NCBI RefSeq assembly: GCF_000276665.1
Contig: NW_004955433.1
Span: 18,685,513-18,749,512 of the forward strand
Length of the DNA stretch: 64,000 nucleotides
Direction of reading: 5' to 3'
Source: Chinchilla lanigera
Lineage: Eukaryota; Chordata; Mammalia; Rodentia; Chinchillidae
In this document: piece after piece, positions 13,116 through 25,458 of the stretch
How the letters are laid out: each line of letters begins with the position of its first letter
Position numbering within the stretch: the stretch's first letter is position 1
The notes under the pieces: generated by a model
Databases searched by the model: none
What the model was told of the DNA's origin: nothing
What the model saw: the letters and a program-made list of their open reading frames with translations, nothing else
Translations under genes and position numbers: made by a program

Positions 13116-13751
13116 ACTTAGTGGCTCTGACAGTTAGGTTGGTACCAACAGAGTTGTACCATGGTGTTCAGATGTGTGGTCAAAAAATATTGTGTGGTGT
13201 CTCTTATAGGCTAAGCAGTTTTTGTATAGTATTTTTTCCATGGACTTTTTAGAGGATGGGTTGTAAGACTGGTGGGCTGATATGTCCTCTCTGTTCTCTT
13301 TAACCTGCTGACATGTCCTCTGTGACCTACACAAAATGAAACCTATGTTGCTCTTCGATGGTGGTTGGGCTCATTCAAACTGGTGGTGTCCAAGTCCAGA
13401 TGTTATCGTCATGTCCCTCAGCATCAGAGAGACGAAGACTTGAGCAACTAGAATTCGAACTTCATTCCCTTCTCTCTGAAGACTGCAACTTTCATTTTCG
13501 GTGCTCAACCAAACTCTGCAGTAGTATTTGTCCACATGTTATGGCAATCATCATAAGTTAATTATCAGTACTTTGCTTTCTAAGAAGACTTTCTTTTTTC
13601 TCTTTTAAAATAAAATGCATATAACCAGTTTTACTGTCAAAATTTAAGAGATGGGCAGGAGTCCAACCACAGTGCAAGAAGTGAAGTCTCCATTATTTTT
13701 GTAAAGTAGAAAATCATGAAGATGTGTTTCTCTTTCCTTCTATCGTTCATG

Positions 13752-13783
13752 TATTCATTCATTCATTCATTCATTCTTTCATT
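13752..13783. repeat. (ATTC)n microsatellite
   Basis: About seven ATTC units, then T-rich; it abuts the SINE that follows. Confidence 0.85.
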
Positions 13784-13940
13784 TTTTTTTCCAGTACTGG
13801 GAATTGAACCTAGGGCATTGGCACCTAGCTACATCCCATCCCTTATTTATTCATTTATTTATTTATTTAATGACAGAGTCTCACTAACTCAATAAGTTGC
13901 CCAGGTGCTGGGATTACAGATATGTACCACTGAGCTCTGG
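13784..13940 (-). mobile_element. B1-ID dimeric SINE
   Basis: Plus-strand order: poly-T; CAGTACTGGGAATTGAACCT (reverse complement of an ID/tRNA B-box end); an ATTT-repeat linker; then GACAGAGTCTCACTAA and GTGCTGGGATTACAG (antisense B1). This is an ID unit fused to a partial B1. Such dimers are known from non-murid rodents. Confidence 0.75.
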
Positions 13941-13944
13941 TACA

Positions 13945-14210
13945 AAATGACTTCACCTGAAGGAGACCAAAGGAAAGAAACTTCATGAATCCCTCCACAA
14001 CATTAACTCTATGGATACAGTGCTGACTGTAATAGCAACTTCGTTGAAAATAACAATATGTAATATAACAACCGCCTGGTTGTTATAATTAATTCCTATC
14101 ATTTTGTTTTGAAACCCTGTATCATTTTAAATTGTTTTTGCTTTGTTTTTGTCTATGTTGTTGTTATTTTATTATTTTTATTTTCTTTAGAGTAAAATAA
14201 CAAACATTTT
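13945..14210. other. No feature recognised
   Basis: Short intergenic stretch with T-rich runs. Confidence 0.35.
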
Positions 14211-14240
14211 AAAAGTATTGAACAAAAAAAAGTATTGAAC
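14211..14240. repeat. 13-bp direct repeat flanking four A residues
   Basis: AAAAGTATTGAAC occurs at 14211-14223 and 14228-14240 with only AAAA between. The first copy is preceded by TTTT, so the junction TTTT/AAAA matches an L1 endonuclease site. Confidence 0.85.
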
Positions 14241-14334
14241 ATTTCAGATTGAATTAATGTAGAGTTAGTGATCCAGCTATAACACACTCATTGAAAAATG
14301 TTCTATTTGTTAACTTCATTAAGAATGAAGTCTT

Positions 14335-14428
14335 CAGGGCCAGGGATCTAGTTGGGCAGCACAAGTGCCTGCCTGGCAAGGCAAGGTCCTGAGTTTGATC
14401 CCTAGTACCAAAAGAAAAAATAAAAAAG
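14335..14428 (+). mobile_element. ID-type SINE, decayed
   Basis: GGGCCAGGGATCTAG, then TGCCTGCCTGGCAAGG and GTCCTGAGTTTGATCCC (B box), a GTACC end and an A-rich tail. Confidence 0.8.
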
Positions 14429-14429
14429 T

Positions 14430-17400
14430 CTTCATAATTCATAATGTAACACTGGCCATTAATTGTCAATATCTGATATTTGGAAAGAGTACAGTCAAAT
14501 CTCAGTGGTCATTCCTTCTCAGGGTCTAAATAACCAGAGGAAGATCCCTGCATTGACTAAATACAGAGAATGATGTGTATTGGCAAAGCTTTAGGCAGCC
14601 GTATTTCTCAAGGGGTACCAATGGCATGGCTCTAGCACCTTTGATATTGATTACTTCACAGAGTCATACTTTAAATCCTAAGAAAAAATTGTCAAATTTG
14701 TGATTGTCTTCCCCCAATAAACAGTGAATGGCTATATTGAACTGAATTAGCTTCACTATATATTACTCAGAAGAAGAACTTTCCAATCTGACACTCCTGC
14801 CAAAAAAGAACTGTATATGGATGACTACTACCTGGGAACCTGCTGTCATGAACATTTTGGAAAGACCTCAAGATCCAAGAGATGAGTACCATTCTCTTCA
14901 GTATGTAACAAAATTGAAGCCCACATGTGTACCCTTTGGGGTACTTATCTAAGGAGGCTTTTCACAAAATTGAGACTTATGTGCAAGTGTGTGTGTGTGG
15001 TCTGAGGGTATGTGGAGACATTGTACATTCTGTATGTTTTTTCATTGCTGTCAAATTTGTTCTGATAAAGTATATATATAAGAATTATTTAAGTCTCATA
15101 TGTTCTGTTCCAAGAGATACCATTCGAATGAATATATAAAATAATCGATGAGCCTATTAAATCATTACCAAAGCCACATGAGCTGGGATCTAATCGTTCA
15201 TCAAAACAGTTCCACAGAAGATAAGGTTATCCCAAGCATGCTTCCTATAAAAATCTCAGCAGAAGTGCTTAAAAAACAGAGAAATAAATGAGAGATTCTC
15301 TATGAAATTTGATGGAACTTAATAAAATGAACCTTTTAGTGATATGAAATTTTATATCAAGGATCATACAAATGCCTTCATTTTAAGCCTAAGAAATATT
15401 TTCAGATATTTAAATATGCAGCAAACACACACACAAACATATCAGGAAATGCTTATTCTATGATAATATTTTTATAATAAATACTAAGTGCAATCATCTA
15501 TTTTTGGATTTTTAAATCAACAAATTTTGCTAAATTTAGATTATACAATATGGTAGCAACATACAGATTTTGTTTTTACATTATAAAGCTATCACAAATA
15601 TTATTTATGCCACCTAAGATATTTTTATGCCAAATATATCATTTACATATTAGTTGAAAAATTCAGAGTAATACATTTATAAAATGTATATTATAATATT
15701 CATTTATGCTAAGACTATGCAAAAATATATTTTGCAATATAAAACTAATTCTCTTTGGCTGTTAAGATTTACTAATCTCTTTTTTTATTTCCTGGATTTA
15801 AAAAAAATAGTACATTATGTTTATCTATGTCTGGTACACTGAAATAATAGCACAATCTACAAAATGAAAATAGAGTGACAATGATTTTGTTGAAACAACT
15901 ATAAAAAAGTATACCAGACATTTTGAATCCCTTGTAAACAAAACTACTAACTGAGAGAACAGTGTTGTGTGATGGGTGGGCTTTCCTGGCTTCTAGAATG
16001 AAGACAGAGGAAGCAGAAAGCATTTACAAGCAGAATATAATGAAGTAAGAAAGGCTTGTCACATTGCCAGAGTCCAACGATACTCCTCTCCTCTTTTGTA
16101 TTTCAGAAATACGGAATAATAATTTTAAAAAATCCTCTTTAACTTTTGCCAATTCTATAAAATAAAGTTTGCATTGTTATTATCTTTTGAGGAAGGCAGG
16201 ATTCGTAGTAAAGTAAGAACAGTGACAGGGCTACAACCCCGGTTTCAACCCAGCTTCATGAGTTCTGCCATATGCGTTAGGTTTGACTCATCTTATACTA
16301 TACAGGGATCAGTGATGCCTGCTCCAACATCCTTGTGTTGTTTTGCAAAGAAGTTATGGGTTTGCAGTTTTTGAAATGCAATGTGTTCCCAGGGCCTTTT
16401 CCAGATATCCACATATGTACAGTCTGTCATTAGGCTGCAGTGATGAACCTCTTAGGGAAGAACTACCAGAAGCCTTTGTAGAGAAGTGGCCTTCAAGTAC
16501 CTCAGAAAGGTTTTATGTGAGGCTTAAAGTTGCCCAATTACAGTCTTTCAGATGAATCAAAGGCAAGGCCTGGGGATCTTCTGAGGACATGGGCTGAGGA
16601 TCTGTAGTGGGAGAGATAAGAACAAAGGGTAGCTATTTCTCGAAATGGGTTATGAAATAAGAAAGAGCACTAGCACATTACAGGCATTGAACAAACAAGC
16701 TCGGCTCATCTCTTGTCTTGATTCAGTTTTGTTCTGCTCTGTAATTTTCAAATAAATCCAGAAAACATACAAAAGTCTTTCACTTCAAGAGAGTTGAAAG
16801 AATGTCCTTTGCCTTTTTGCTGTATTTGCCCTTTGTTCAGTGGACAATCAAAGAAACAGATTTTTTTCTCATTCTTCAGTGTTACATTTCATTTCTCTAA
16901 AATAAGTACTGCAGATTTATATCTCTGAAAATATGTTCAAGGAAACCCACTTGGTTTTCTAAAATATAATTATAGATTCTAAGTATCTGTTCCTGTTGCT
17001 TAAAAATACAGACAAATTCTCTCCAACAAAATATAGGCAGCTCGTTTTCCTGACTTCTGTGTAAAAACTGCTTGATGGATCAGAGGAAGCCCCTGACTCC
17101 TGTATGTTCAGGGATGAGCTATGCAACACTTTAGGCTACATCTTCCTTAAAATCTGACTTTTAGCAAGGAGCACGGTTCCAAAATGAGCGATCTTGTACT
17201 TTTCTGAACCTGCGTATGTCCTGATATATTTCTCATATGTTATTTGACATAACAACCTATGTACATTTTTGAGATTCATAACAAACTGGAATAAATAATG
17301 ATCATTATTTTGGCAGCTATTATATGAGGTATTGTCATAAAAACATACTGAATCTTCTGTCTCTATCTATCTCTGTGTTGTGCCTGTGTCTCTCTGTCTG

Positions 17401-17510
17401 TCTGTCTGTCTCACTCCCTTATCTCTCTGGGCAGGCCAAAATTCTAAACCAAGGAAGTCTAACTCTGTAACTCACTTTATTTTGTGTCTGAGGATTTATT
17501 TTCAATTTTC
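14430..17510. other. No gene or named repeat recognised
   Basis: Intergenic and very AT-rich around 15400-15760. Short open frames (for example at 16174-16555) have no recognisable domain. A small TGTC repeat lies at 17388-17412. Confidence 0.4.
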
Positions 17511-17514
17511 TATT

Positions 17515-17875
17515 GTGGCACAACATATATCACAAATAATTTTCTATTTTAATCATTTTAACCATACAGTACACTGAGTTTAAATACATACATAGGATTG
17601 TGCCTCCAATACCACCAACAATTTCCAGAATGCTTTTTATCTTGTAAAACAGAAACTCTACACTTATTAAACAAAAATTCCTGCTTCTCTTCTCTCTTTA
17701 ACCTTTAGCAATGAGTATTCTGTGTTCTATGGTTTACATTCAATGCCTCATATGAGTGGAATCACATAGTATTTATCTTTTTGTGACTGGTTTAATTTAG
17801 CACAATATCCTTAACTTTCATTCTTACTGTATCATTATCTCAAAACTTCCTTTTTTAGAATGTAAATTGGTAACA
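17515..17875 (-). mobile_element. Old LINE-1 fragment, antisense
   Basis: TAATCATTTTAACCATACAG, GAAACTCTACACTTATTAAA and ATGAGTGGAATCACATAGTA followed by a TTTTTGTGACTGGTTTAATT stretch are all recognisable antisense L1 3' landmarks in the expected order. Confidence 0.65.
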
Positions 17876-17914
17876 CTGTTGTAAGATACAATAAAGTATT
17901 TCTCAAAACATCAA

Positions 17915-18130
17915 AAATAAAATTACTATACAATATGTACATACCATTTTGGAACTATATCATCAAAACAACAAAAAGTAGAGACTTAGTGATATATTTG
18001 TATCCTGTGTTCATTATCCATAACGTCTAAAACAGGAAAGCTATCCAAGTGTCCCTGGATGAATGGATGGATGGATGGATAAGAAATATCTGCTATTTTT
18101 GTACAATGCAACCTGCATTCTCTTAGAATT
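17915..18130 (+). mobile_element. Old LINE-1 ORF2 3' fragment, sense
   Basis: A CTATACAATATGTACATACC stretch, then GTTCATTATCCATAACGTC, and CCAAGTGTCCCTGGATGAAT followed by GGATGG units resemble the sense L1 3' end of ORF2. A (GGAT)n microsatellite lies at 18056-18080. Confidence 0.55.
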
Positions 18131-18139
18131 TTGATGAAA

Positions 18140-18625
18140 ACTCCTAAAAGTTTTATTACTTTTAGTTTACTCATAATAAAATATAAGGATAATAAAGTTA
18201 ACTTGTAGAAGAAAAAAAAGAATCGTGATTTGGATTCAGTGCTATCTTAACTCCTGTAAAGGATAACAATCAGATAACAATCATTTCATTCTTTTAGGGT
18301 GAGAACAGATACCATGTCTTATATTCACAAAGAATTGAATTCATATATCAGTTTTGACAGGATTTTTGCTATATAATACAAGTAGTTGAAAGCGATAAGA
18401 TTTACATACACTAAATACCACTGAACACAAAGGAAAAATAGAAAGTTATATTCACATCTATGCTTAAGTGAAATACATGTGAATATGGGAAGGCAATACA
18501 TTCAATTTAAAGGAGCTAAAATGTAAATCTTCGTTTACTCAATAATTTACTAAGTCAGTTGGAAGAAGTTATTGTGACTTATATATTTCTGAGTGATTCT
18601 TGTGTTGTGTTCTAGTCAAGAAAAA
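18140..18625. other. No feature recognised
   Basis: AT-rich intergenic sequence. Confidence 0.35.
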
Positions 18626-18629
18626 TATG

Positions 18630-18762
18630 GCTGCCTGGGTGTTGTGTGCATGCCTGTAATCTCAGCAGTTGGGAGGCTGAGGCAGGAGGAACACAATGAG
18701 TTCAAGGCTAGCCTGTAGTACGTAGTGAGACTCTGTCTCAAAAAAAAAAGAGAAAGAAAAAT
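18630..18762 (+). mobile_element. B1 SINE
   Basis: GCATGCCTGTAATCTCAGCA, GGAGGCTGAGGCAGGAGGA and GAGACTCTGTCTC followed by an A-rich tail: a sense 7SL-derived B1. Confidence 0.9.
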
Positions 18763-18908
18763 ATGACAATACAATAAACATAGAATTGAGAGTGCTTGAT
18801 TTAAACTGCCATAAATCATCACTTATTCAATGTATTTTTTAGCGTGTTATTCTATTGTTTTGATGTTATTAAAATTACCTTACAATGAGTATGAAAATAA
18901 TTGTTTTA

Positions 18909-19055
18909 AAAACTTGTGACAGGGGCTGGGGATTTAGCTCAGTGGCAAAAGCGCCTGCCTGGCATGCGCAGTGTCGTGAGTTCGGTTCCCGGTACCGGAG
19001 AAAAACCAAAAAAAAAAAAAAAAAAAAAAAAAGAAAAAAAGCAAAACTTGTGACA
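18909..19055 (+). mobile_element. Young ID SINE with 13-bp target-site duplication
   Basis: GGGGCTGGGGATTTAGCTCA opens the element. AAAAGCGCCTGCCTGGCA, GTCGTGAGTTCGGTTCC (B box) and GGTACCGGAGAAAAACC lead to a long A tail. AAAACTTGTGACA lies immediately upstream (to 18921) and again after the tail (19043-19055). The upstream junction TTTT/AAAA fits L1-driven insertion. Near-consensus sequence implies recent activity. Confidence 0.95.
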
Positions 19056-19059
19056 AGAA

Positions 19060-19500
19060 TAAGATAAGATAGTGTATATAAATCAATGAAGTGAAATAAA
19101 TTTAGCTTTCATAATATGAACAATAGATTATACTTATTAAATATTAAATATGATATAGAGTTCCAGTTTTATACTATATTCAAATACTATCTCCTCTTGC
19201 ACTTTGAAACACCATGTCTTATACATCTCAATGCCTGTCACAGTAAATATTACATAAGATTTGTTAAATCACTACTAAAGCATTTAATAATGATAAACTT
19301 CAATTTTGTCAGAAAATGGGAGATTTTTAATATAAAGCTCCTTCTGCTATCCAGAAAACTATCTCCATTCCACAGTTATTTTATTGTAGGATAAATTTAT
19401 AAAGTAGCACTACCCCAAAATTTGTTTTGTTTTTTGAATGCAAAATTACATATAGTTTTTTTTCTCAAAATTAAGGAACTTGGCCCTCTATCAGATTCCA
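19060..19500. other. No feature recognised
   Basis: AT-rich; a 92-codon open frame at 19116-19394 is compositional. Confidence 0.35.
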
Positions 19501-19504
19501 CCCC

Positions 19505-19930
19505 AACCCACAAACAAACAGTGAGGTGAGGGTCATTTATTAAGGATTATAAAAATAACTAGGCAAAGCAGTGGTAGAGGCAGGACAGAGAAGTTGAAGA
19601 TGTCAAGGAAGGATGCAAACTAAAGCACAGTCTCAGCCTCAGCCCAGTATCTATAGGTGCTCTGGATTATGAATCACATCTCTCATCTCTGGGAGTGGGA
19701 ACTGGGTTTTCCTAGCCATGGACAAGCCCATTATTGGTTTTTACCTGTCCTTCCTCTGAGGGAGGCAAGTTGTAAAAACCAGGCATTTCTAATATCTGTG
19801 CATTCAGGTAAAATCAGCCTGGTATCCAAAGGCTGCGCTACAAGAAGGTTTCAGGTACAAACCAGAAAGCACACAGATTGCAGATAGAAATAGAGGGAAG
19901 GTATGCCAGGTGGATGTGGACATGTCCAGG
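19505..19930. other. Possible LTR-like sequence, unassigned
   Basis: The stretch is more GC-rich than its surroundings. It has features seen in antisense ERVL-type LTRs (GTCATTTATTAAGGATTATA near the start, AACCAGAAAGCACACAGATT near the end), but I cannot match it to a family with confidence. Confidence 0.25.
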
Positions 19931-20257
19931 CCTGTTCCCCTTTCTAGCTCGTAATTTTCTATGGAAATTTCATGTCTTATTTTCTAAAACTCTTCCTTCC
20001 AAGGAAGAGAAAATTAACTCTTATAAAAGAAAGGGAAAATTTTGGTGAAGAAATGCACGGAACTTTTGAAAATTTCCCAATGAGAACCACTTATCTATCT
20101 TTCTTAGACGCAGACCTACCTTGCTGAGTCCCAGAGTCTGTAGCTAGTTGATATGGGTATGACTCACATAACAAGGTCTATGCTGTTTTGAGGGTTTTCA
20201 TAACATTTTGCCCTTTGTTACATTAATGGAGTCATAGTTTTGAGGTTCTTCCAGGTC

Positions 20258-20375
20258 AGATGTTAATGGCTGTATTTTGCAGCGAGAGAAACTCAAGTTG
20301 GGAGATGCCATGTGACTTACTCAAGGTTACATAAGAGTAAAGAAGCAGAGCTAGTTCTTGTATTCAACATTTTGT
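20258..20375 (-). mobile_element. MIR SINE fragment
   Basis: Antisense MIR: TATTTTGCAGCGAGAGAAAC, then GTGACTTACTCAAGGTTACA and AAGCAGAGCTAG. Confidence 0.7.
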
Positions 20376-20379
20376 TTCA

Positions 20380-20900
20380 AATCTAGTCTTCTTTCATTTG
20401 TTAGCAAGTCTGAATCCTAGCTTAAAACATTAGGAGCTCACAAATAAAACTTCCTATTTTCTATAGGAAATTTGTTCAGCTCTAATTCCAGCCCTGACAG
20501 ACCTTTGTGGTACATGGAACAAAACAGAAGTAACCTCAGTTTCTGTTCATTCTGCATGTCTCCCTTATTTCCTGTCTCAAAGCATTCACCATGTGTTGGT
20601 GTGCTGATTAGGTACTTGTATTTGTGTTCTACAGAAAGCACTACAATAGCAAAACTTTGATTCGATATTTTGATTAACTTTTGAAAATTTCCTCCCTGAC
20701 TACACTCCAAGTACAAGACAGATATTCGCTAGGAAGTTGCTATTAAATGAAGTAATATATTAGATCAATAAACAGTGACTCCCATTCATTCTTGTATTTG
20801 CAAGTGTCAGATCTCTTCTAACCTCTATTTTATATTTACCTATGTAAATTAATCATTGAAGATCCGCCTGAGCTTCAGAATCCTACTAGTAAATGTTACT
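20380..20900. other. No feature recognised
   Basis: Intergenic; overlapping short open frames on both strands at 20438-20716 lack any domain. Confidence 0.35.
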
Positions 20901-20904
20901 TCCT

Positions 20905-21330
20905 ACATCAATCTGTTTTCTGTAACTATAACTAAATATCTAAAGCCTAGTACATTACGAAGATAATAGGTTAATTTAGCTCACGATTTTGGAGATCCAA
21001 GAGCATAGCACCAACATCAGCTCTGATGAGAACCTCCTGAAGCCATTGGAGTAGCAGGGATGCATGTAAGAATTGAGATCACTTGGTGAGAGAGGAAGCC
21101 AGGAGGTGAAGAGGTGATAGTCTTGTTCTTTTACAACAACCTACTCTGAGATAACTAGTATTCCATGATTGCTGCATCAATCCCCTCCAGTGTAACATAC
21201 TCAATAGCAAGATTACTTTGCACTAAGATTTATCTTTTTAAGGTTCTACCCTCCCTCTCTTTCACCACTCTGAAGTCTAAACCCTTGGCAATCATACACA
21301 CATCATATGCAAACCAAAGCATTTGTCAAA
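20905..21330 (-). mobile_element. MaLR-type LTR, diverged
   Basis: Plus-strand order matches antisense MaLR: TTTTCTGTAACTATAACTAA at the start; TTAATTTAGCTCACGATTTT; a GAAGCCAGGAGGTG block; then CCACTCTGAAGTCTAAACCC near the end. No coding content. Confidence 0.55.
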
Positions 21331-21334
21331 GTTA

Positions 21335-21645
21335 TCTACCATTTCTTGAGGCCTCATTTCCCTTCTATCTATGACTTAAATAGAAGACACTTTGCCAAGA
21401 ATTTTTCTTAATAGAGTTGTCCATATACATTTTTTCTCATATGGACAAAAGATAGAGCCAGACATTAGAAAGAGAAATAACAACCAAAGCGGAGATTGTA
21501 CATATTAGAGATGGATAATTATCACATAGGCACAGAATACATCTTGCTCATGTCTGTCACATGTATAAATACAAATTACCAACTAAGTAGTAAAGTGACT
21601 TGCAGAGACGACTTAGTCATAAATTATCTCTTTGAGAAAAATATA
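21335..21645. other. No feature recognised
   Basis: Intergenic. Confidence 0.35.
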
Positions 21646-21646
21646 T

Positions 21647-21772
21647 TGTAAAAGAAAATTTTTTTTTTTTTTGGTTTTTCTCCAGTACCGGGAACCGAAC
21701 TCACGACCTTGCACTTGCCAGGCAGGCGCTTTTGCCGCTGAGCTAAATCCCCAGCCCCTGTAAAAGAAAATT
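21647..21772 (-). mobile_element. Young ID SINE with 14-bp target-site duplication
   Basis: The reverse complement of the near-consensus ID element: poly-T, GGTTTTTCTCCAGTACCGGG, GAACTCACGACC, GCGCTTTTGCCGCTGAGC and CCCCAGCCCC. TGTAAAAGAAAATT flanks it at 21647-21660 and 21759-21772. Confidence 0.95.
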
Positions 21773-21950
21773 ATATAACTATATGCACACAAATGAAAGA
21801 AAATCTAGTGCATAATATGGTATATGTTTGATAACTATGACAATTAATAAGATGGGAAAATAACTTATCGTCCAACTAACCCTAACTAGAAGTTTCCGAT
21901 CTGAGCTCTCTCTCAAACACTTGGTAAGTCTTGGGCAGGAAGTGCAGTAT

Positions 21951-22087
21951 AGAATTAACACATTCTTTTTTTTTTTTTTTTTTGGTTTTTTTTTGGGCAC
22001 AAGGAACCGAACTCATGACCTTTCACTTGCCAGGCAGGTGCTGTGCCCCTGAGCTAAGTCCCCAGCCCCAAGAATTAACACATCCTT
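21951..22087 (-). mobile_element. ID SINE with 17-bp target-site duplication
   Basis: An antisense ID with a long T-run. AGAATTAACACATTCTT (21951-21967) and its copy with one change (22071-22087) flank it. The body is more decayed than the neighbour 180 bp upstream: GGGCACAAGG replaces the usual GGTACCGG region. Confidence 0.92.
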
Positions 22088-22089
22088 GC

Positions 22090-22770
22090 AAGAGGGAATC
22101 ACATGTACAAAAAGAGTAAGGAGACTTCAAAGAACGGTGATAAGTAAGATTAAAATGATAATTGGAGGTCAGCTGGTAAGTAATGAATGAAAGTGCAGAG
22201 CAAAGATAAAGCTTCAGGATGTAGAAGTGTGAAAGGGTAGATCGGTATAATGAAGTTTACCTTGGGAAGAAAACTCTGACCAGAGAATGGGAACGTTAGT
22301 AATTGATTGGAAGTTTGTTCAGTATCTATGGCCTAAAAATAGTTTCAATGAAAGATGATCATGGCATCTGCAATAAAGCAAGTGTGAATAGAGTTGGAGG
22401 AGAAGCAGTATTTCTCAACATGTTGGAGAAAAATTAAGAAAACTTAGAGATTGATTAGATAGGGGGTATTAAAAGACCATCTGTGATTAAGATTCAAATT
22501 TGTAAATGGGGTATCTAGATGGTGCTATTCATCAAGATGATTAACACATTCATTTGATCTGTTGTTTGAAGTATGTCAGTGCTATCAAGTTTGGTCTCGA
22601 TGTATAAATGCTGCCCCTTTCCTCACACTGAGATTGTTAAGGAAGAGCTATCACAAAAACTCATGCTCAGGGGAAAATCTGAATCATTTTCTTATTTTTA
22701 TTTGGGGAAATATTCATTGTAGATAAAATTCTGGGAAATAAGGATAGAGGATAATGTTTGGGTCTGATAT
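22090..22770. other. No feature recognised
   Basis: Intergenic. Confidence 0.35.
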
Positions 22771-22774
22771 ATAA

Positions 22775-23130
22775 GGTAAATTAACATTGTTTTATTTGTG
22801 GCTGCTGCAACAGAATATCACAAACTGGCTAGTTTCAGTAGCATTTATTTCCCATGATTCTAGAGGCCAGAATTTGAGTTCAGGGTGCCAGAAAGAGCGG
22901 AGTCTTGTTTTACAGATCGTTGCTTTTTTGACATATCCTCCTATGGTGAAAAACGATAAAAGTAGCATTATTATGTTTTTTCTTTCAAGAGCACACCTCT
23001 CATCAATGAGGACTCCATATCATCACCTAATTGTCTCCCCAAGTTCCTATTCCAAATACCAGCACACTTGGAATCAGAGTTTCAGCATGAATTTGGGGGA
23101 ACATGAACCCTCAGTCCAACATCCATAGCT
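22775..23130 (-). mobile_element. MaLR (MLT-like) LTR
   Basis: TTTGTGGCTGCTGCAACAGA, CACAAACTGGCTAGTTTCAG, ATTCTAGAGGCCAGAATTTG, AGTTCCTATTCCAAATACCA and GAATTTGGGGGAACATGAAC are the antisense landmarks of an ERVL-MaLR LTR in order. The open frame inside it (22787-23128) is a by-product. Confidence 0.8.
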
Positions 23131-23299
23131 GCCATTTCCCTAAATTTAAAGCCAGACTTAATCATGAGTCTTTCCAAAGCCAGAGAGACCACGGCAGAAC
23201 CAGCACATAGGATAAAAGAAAAGAGCAACAAGAAGAAATGAATTTAAGATGTGATGGCTATGTTTAATCTGAGACAGTACATTAAAAGAGAGAGCCCTA

Positions 23300-23560
23300 G
23301 GCAAAGTCACACTGGGTGAACTTAAAAACAGAACAAAACAGACTAACAGATAACAAAACTTATTATGAAAAATAATGAACATGCATAAAAGCAGGAAGAA
23401 TAGTATAATAAATTCTAGCATGCTTATCACTCAGTCTTAGTTTCATGAAAATAGTTCTACTATTGTCTCATTATTAAGTCCTAAATAATCATTTTAATAA
23501 AGATCTATCACTATAACTATAAGCCCATATATATATTTAAGACAAGGACCCATGAATAAG
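23300..23560. mobile_element. Possible old LINE-type repeat
   Basis: AACATGCATAAAAGCAGGAA, then ATAGTATAATAAATTCTAGC and CTTATCACTCAGTCTTAG resemble a widespread old mammalian interspersed repeat. I am unsure of its class. Confidence 0.35.
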
Positions 23561-23564
23561 AATT

Positions 23565-25455
23565 TAAGTGTCTTGGAAATCTGATCCAAACATATTAGGC
23601 TGATCTTCTCTGTAGATTATGGGGAGGTGTGGGTATAAATTCCTGCCTCTGTTCCCTGTATGAAACACGCAGTCCCACATTCTATCTGGGATTTGCTGCT
23701 CCAGCCTCACTGCAGAGAATTTTCCACCAGCATCCACAATTCACATTCACATTGTAATGCTGCAAAGAAAAGGAACACAGGCAATATTTTTAGAATAATT
23801 TATACACATTAACAAAGCAATATTTTGCAAAAGTGAGACATTAACTGCACTACATTGCCTCAAAATTCAAAATAAAACGCGTTTTCAGTTCTCAATCCTG
23901 TTAGAGTTTCCTCAGCCAGTATCACAGGGAGGATATTGCCTTTCTCAGAGGTAGGGTATTAAACTGAACAGGGAGGACAGCCTAGCAGGGAGGATGGCAG
24001 TGAAGAAGTGAAATTCAGAGTGGAAGAATATCAGACATTTTGTTCCTATTTTAATGACAGGAGAGTAGATCTAGGCATATAGCAACCCAAGTCACACTAA
24101 ACACTGTAATTCTTCTGCGTACTGACAGGATGGGGTCCATTTGTGAGCAATTAAAGCTGTTCTGAGAAGTAATAGACTTTATATTAGAAATTATAATCAG
24201 ACTTTAGAGATAATATTAGAATTTTTCACATATTTGTTGTAAATTATACTGTTTTTTTCATGTTTTGAAGTAAATCATTTGTGACAAATTTAATAATGAC
24301 CAAGTGAATAGCTGCTAAATTATTACAAAGCCGAAATCTTCAGCATTGTAAAGAAAAGCCAGTTGTTTTTTGGTGAAAGGTGTAGTTGCGAATTTAGAAA
24401 TAATGTAAAATCCATTCTCCTTGATACCAGCAGGAATAGATGAACTTTTCTAAAAGTCATATTGAAAACTTATATAAACTGTCTCCTCTTCATCAGATGA
24501 ATTTTAATTCTACCTTTCCAGTAACAACCAGCGGTCCAGATTATACTACATCACATAGAAAACCTGGCTTTGCATCTCAGTGGAACTTACTCTCTTGCTC
24601 TAAATTCGGTTCCCCCCACTCTTGTATACCAAAAGCTCCCCGGCATTATTTTTATCTAGAGGAATCATTTTTACTTACTAGTTCTTATTGATTCAGTGGT
24701 ATTAATTTTTATATTACTTCTTTTGGGAATACTTTCTAGCCTCCTTTCTGTGGGACAATTTGGTACACACGTTTTATACTTTCATATTTTTAGTAATTTC
24801 ATATGTAAATGTTCTAATTCAAAAAAATATCTAACTCCCACAATCTTCTTCTACTTAACCTAATATTGGTTCAATTTACACAATACATTTTCTATTGGAA
24901 CAAATAGACACAGAGACAACCTGCCCTGCTGCTGCCTCATATTTTGTTACTACCATTGCCATTAATTATTCAAGTAAGTTGTGCTTGCTTGCAACTCTAC
25001 TTAATCTGTTTGGATGTTTCATTGGATGCATTTTTTGTGTTTCATTTGGTTTAAGTAATATTTAATTTCAGCCAGAATGCATATGCTGCTGCATTCAAGA
25101 AAATAAAATGGAATATTTTCTCAAAATGTGATGAAAATTACAGGAAAGTTATTTTACTTTACGTGAACATGAAGCAATAAAAGGAATGGGGAAATTTCAG
25201 ATAGACTAGGTATTTACTTTACAAATGTACATTCTCATCCCTCTTTGATGAAACTGAAATCATAAACTGAATTATAAGTGAAGCATTGCATATGAGAATT
25301 ATGCAATAAAGGCAAGTTTGAATTCTCATCAATAGGCACATACTGCAAGAAAAAGTTTCTCATTTCAAAAAACTGATGAATGTACACTTACACATTTAAA
25401 TTCATTTTCCTTATGTTTAGGGAAATCATTTTGATCCTCAGTTTAACCTTGTTTT
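23565..25455. other. No feature recognised
   Basis: Intergenic. No exon or nameable repeat. Confidence 0.35.
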
Positions 25456-25458
25456 GGG

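Noticed and set aside
18922..19010. tRNA-like A and B boxes suggesting a functional tRNA gene
   Set aside because: The ID SINE body has tRNA-derived promoter boxes, but with an A tail and target duplication it is a retroposon. The same holds for the other ID copies.
22787..23128. 113-codon plus-strand open frame
   Set aside because: Entirely inside an antisense MaLR LTR.
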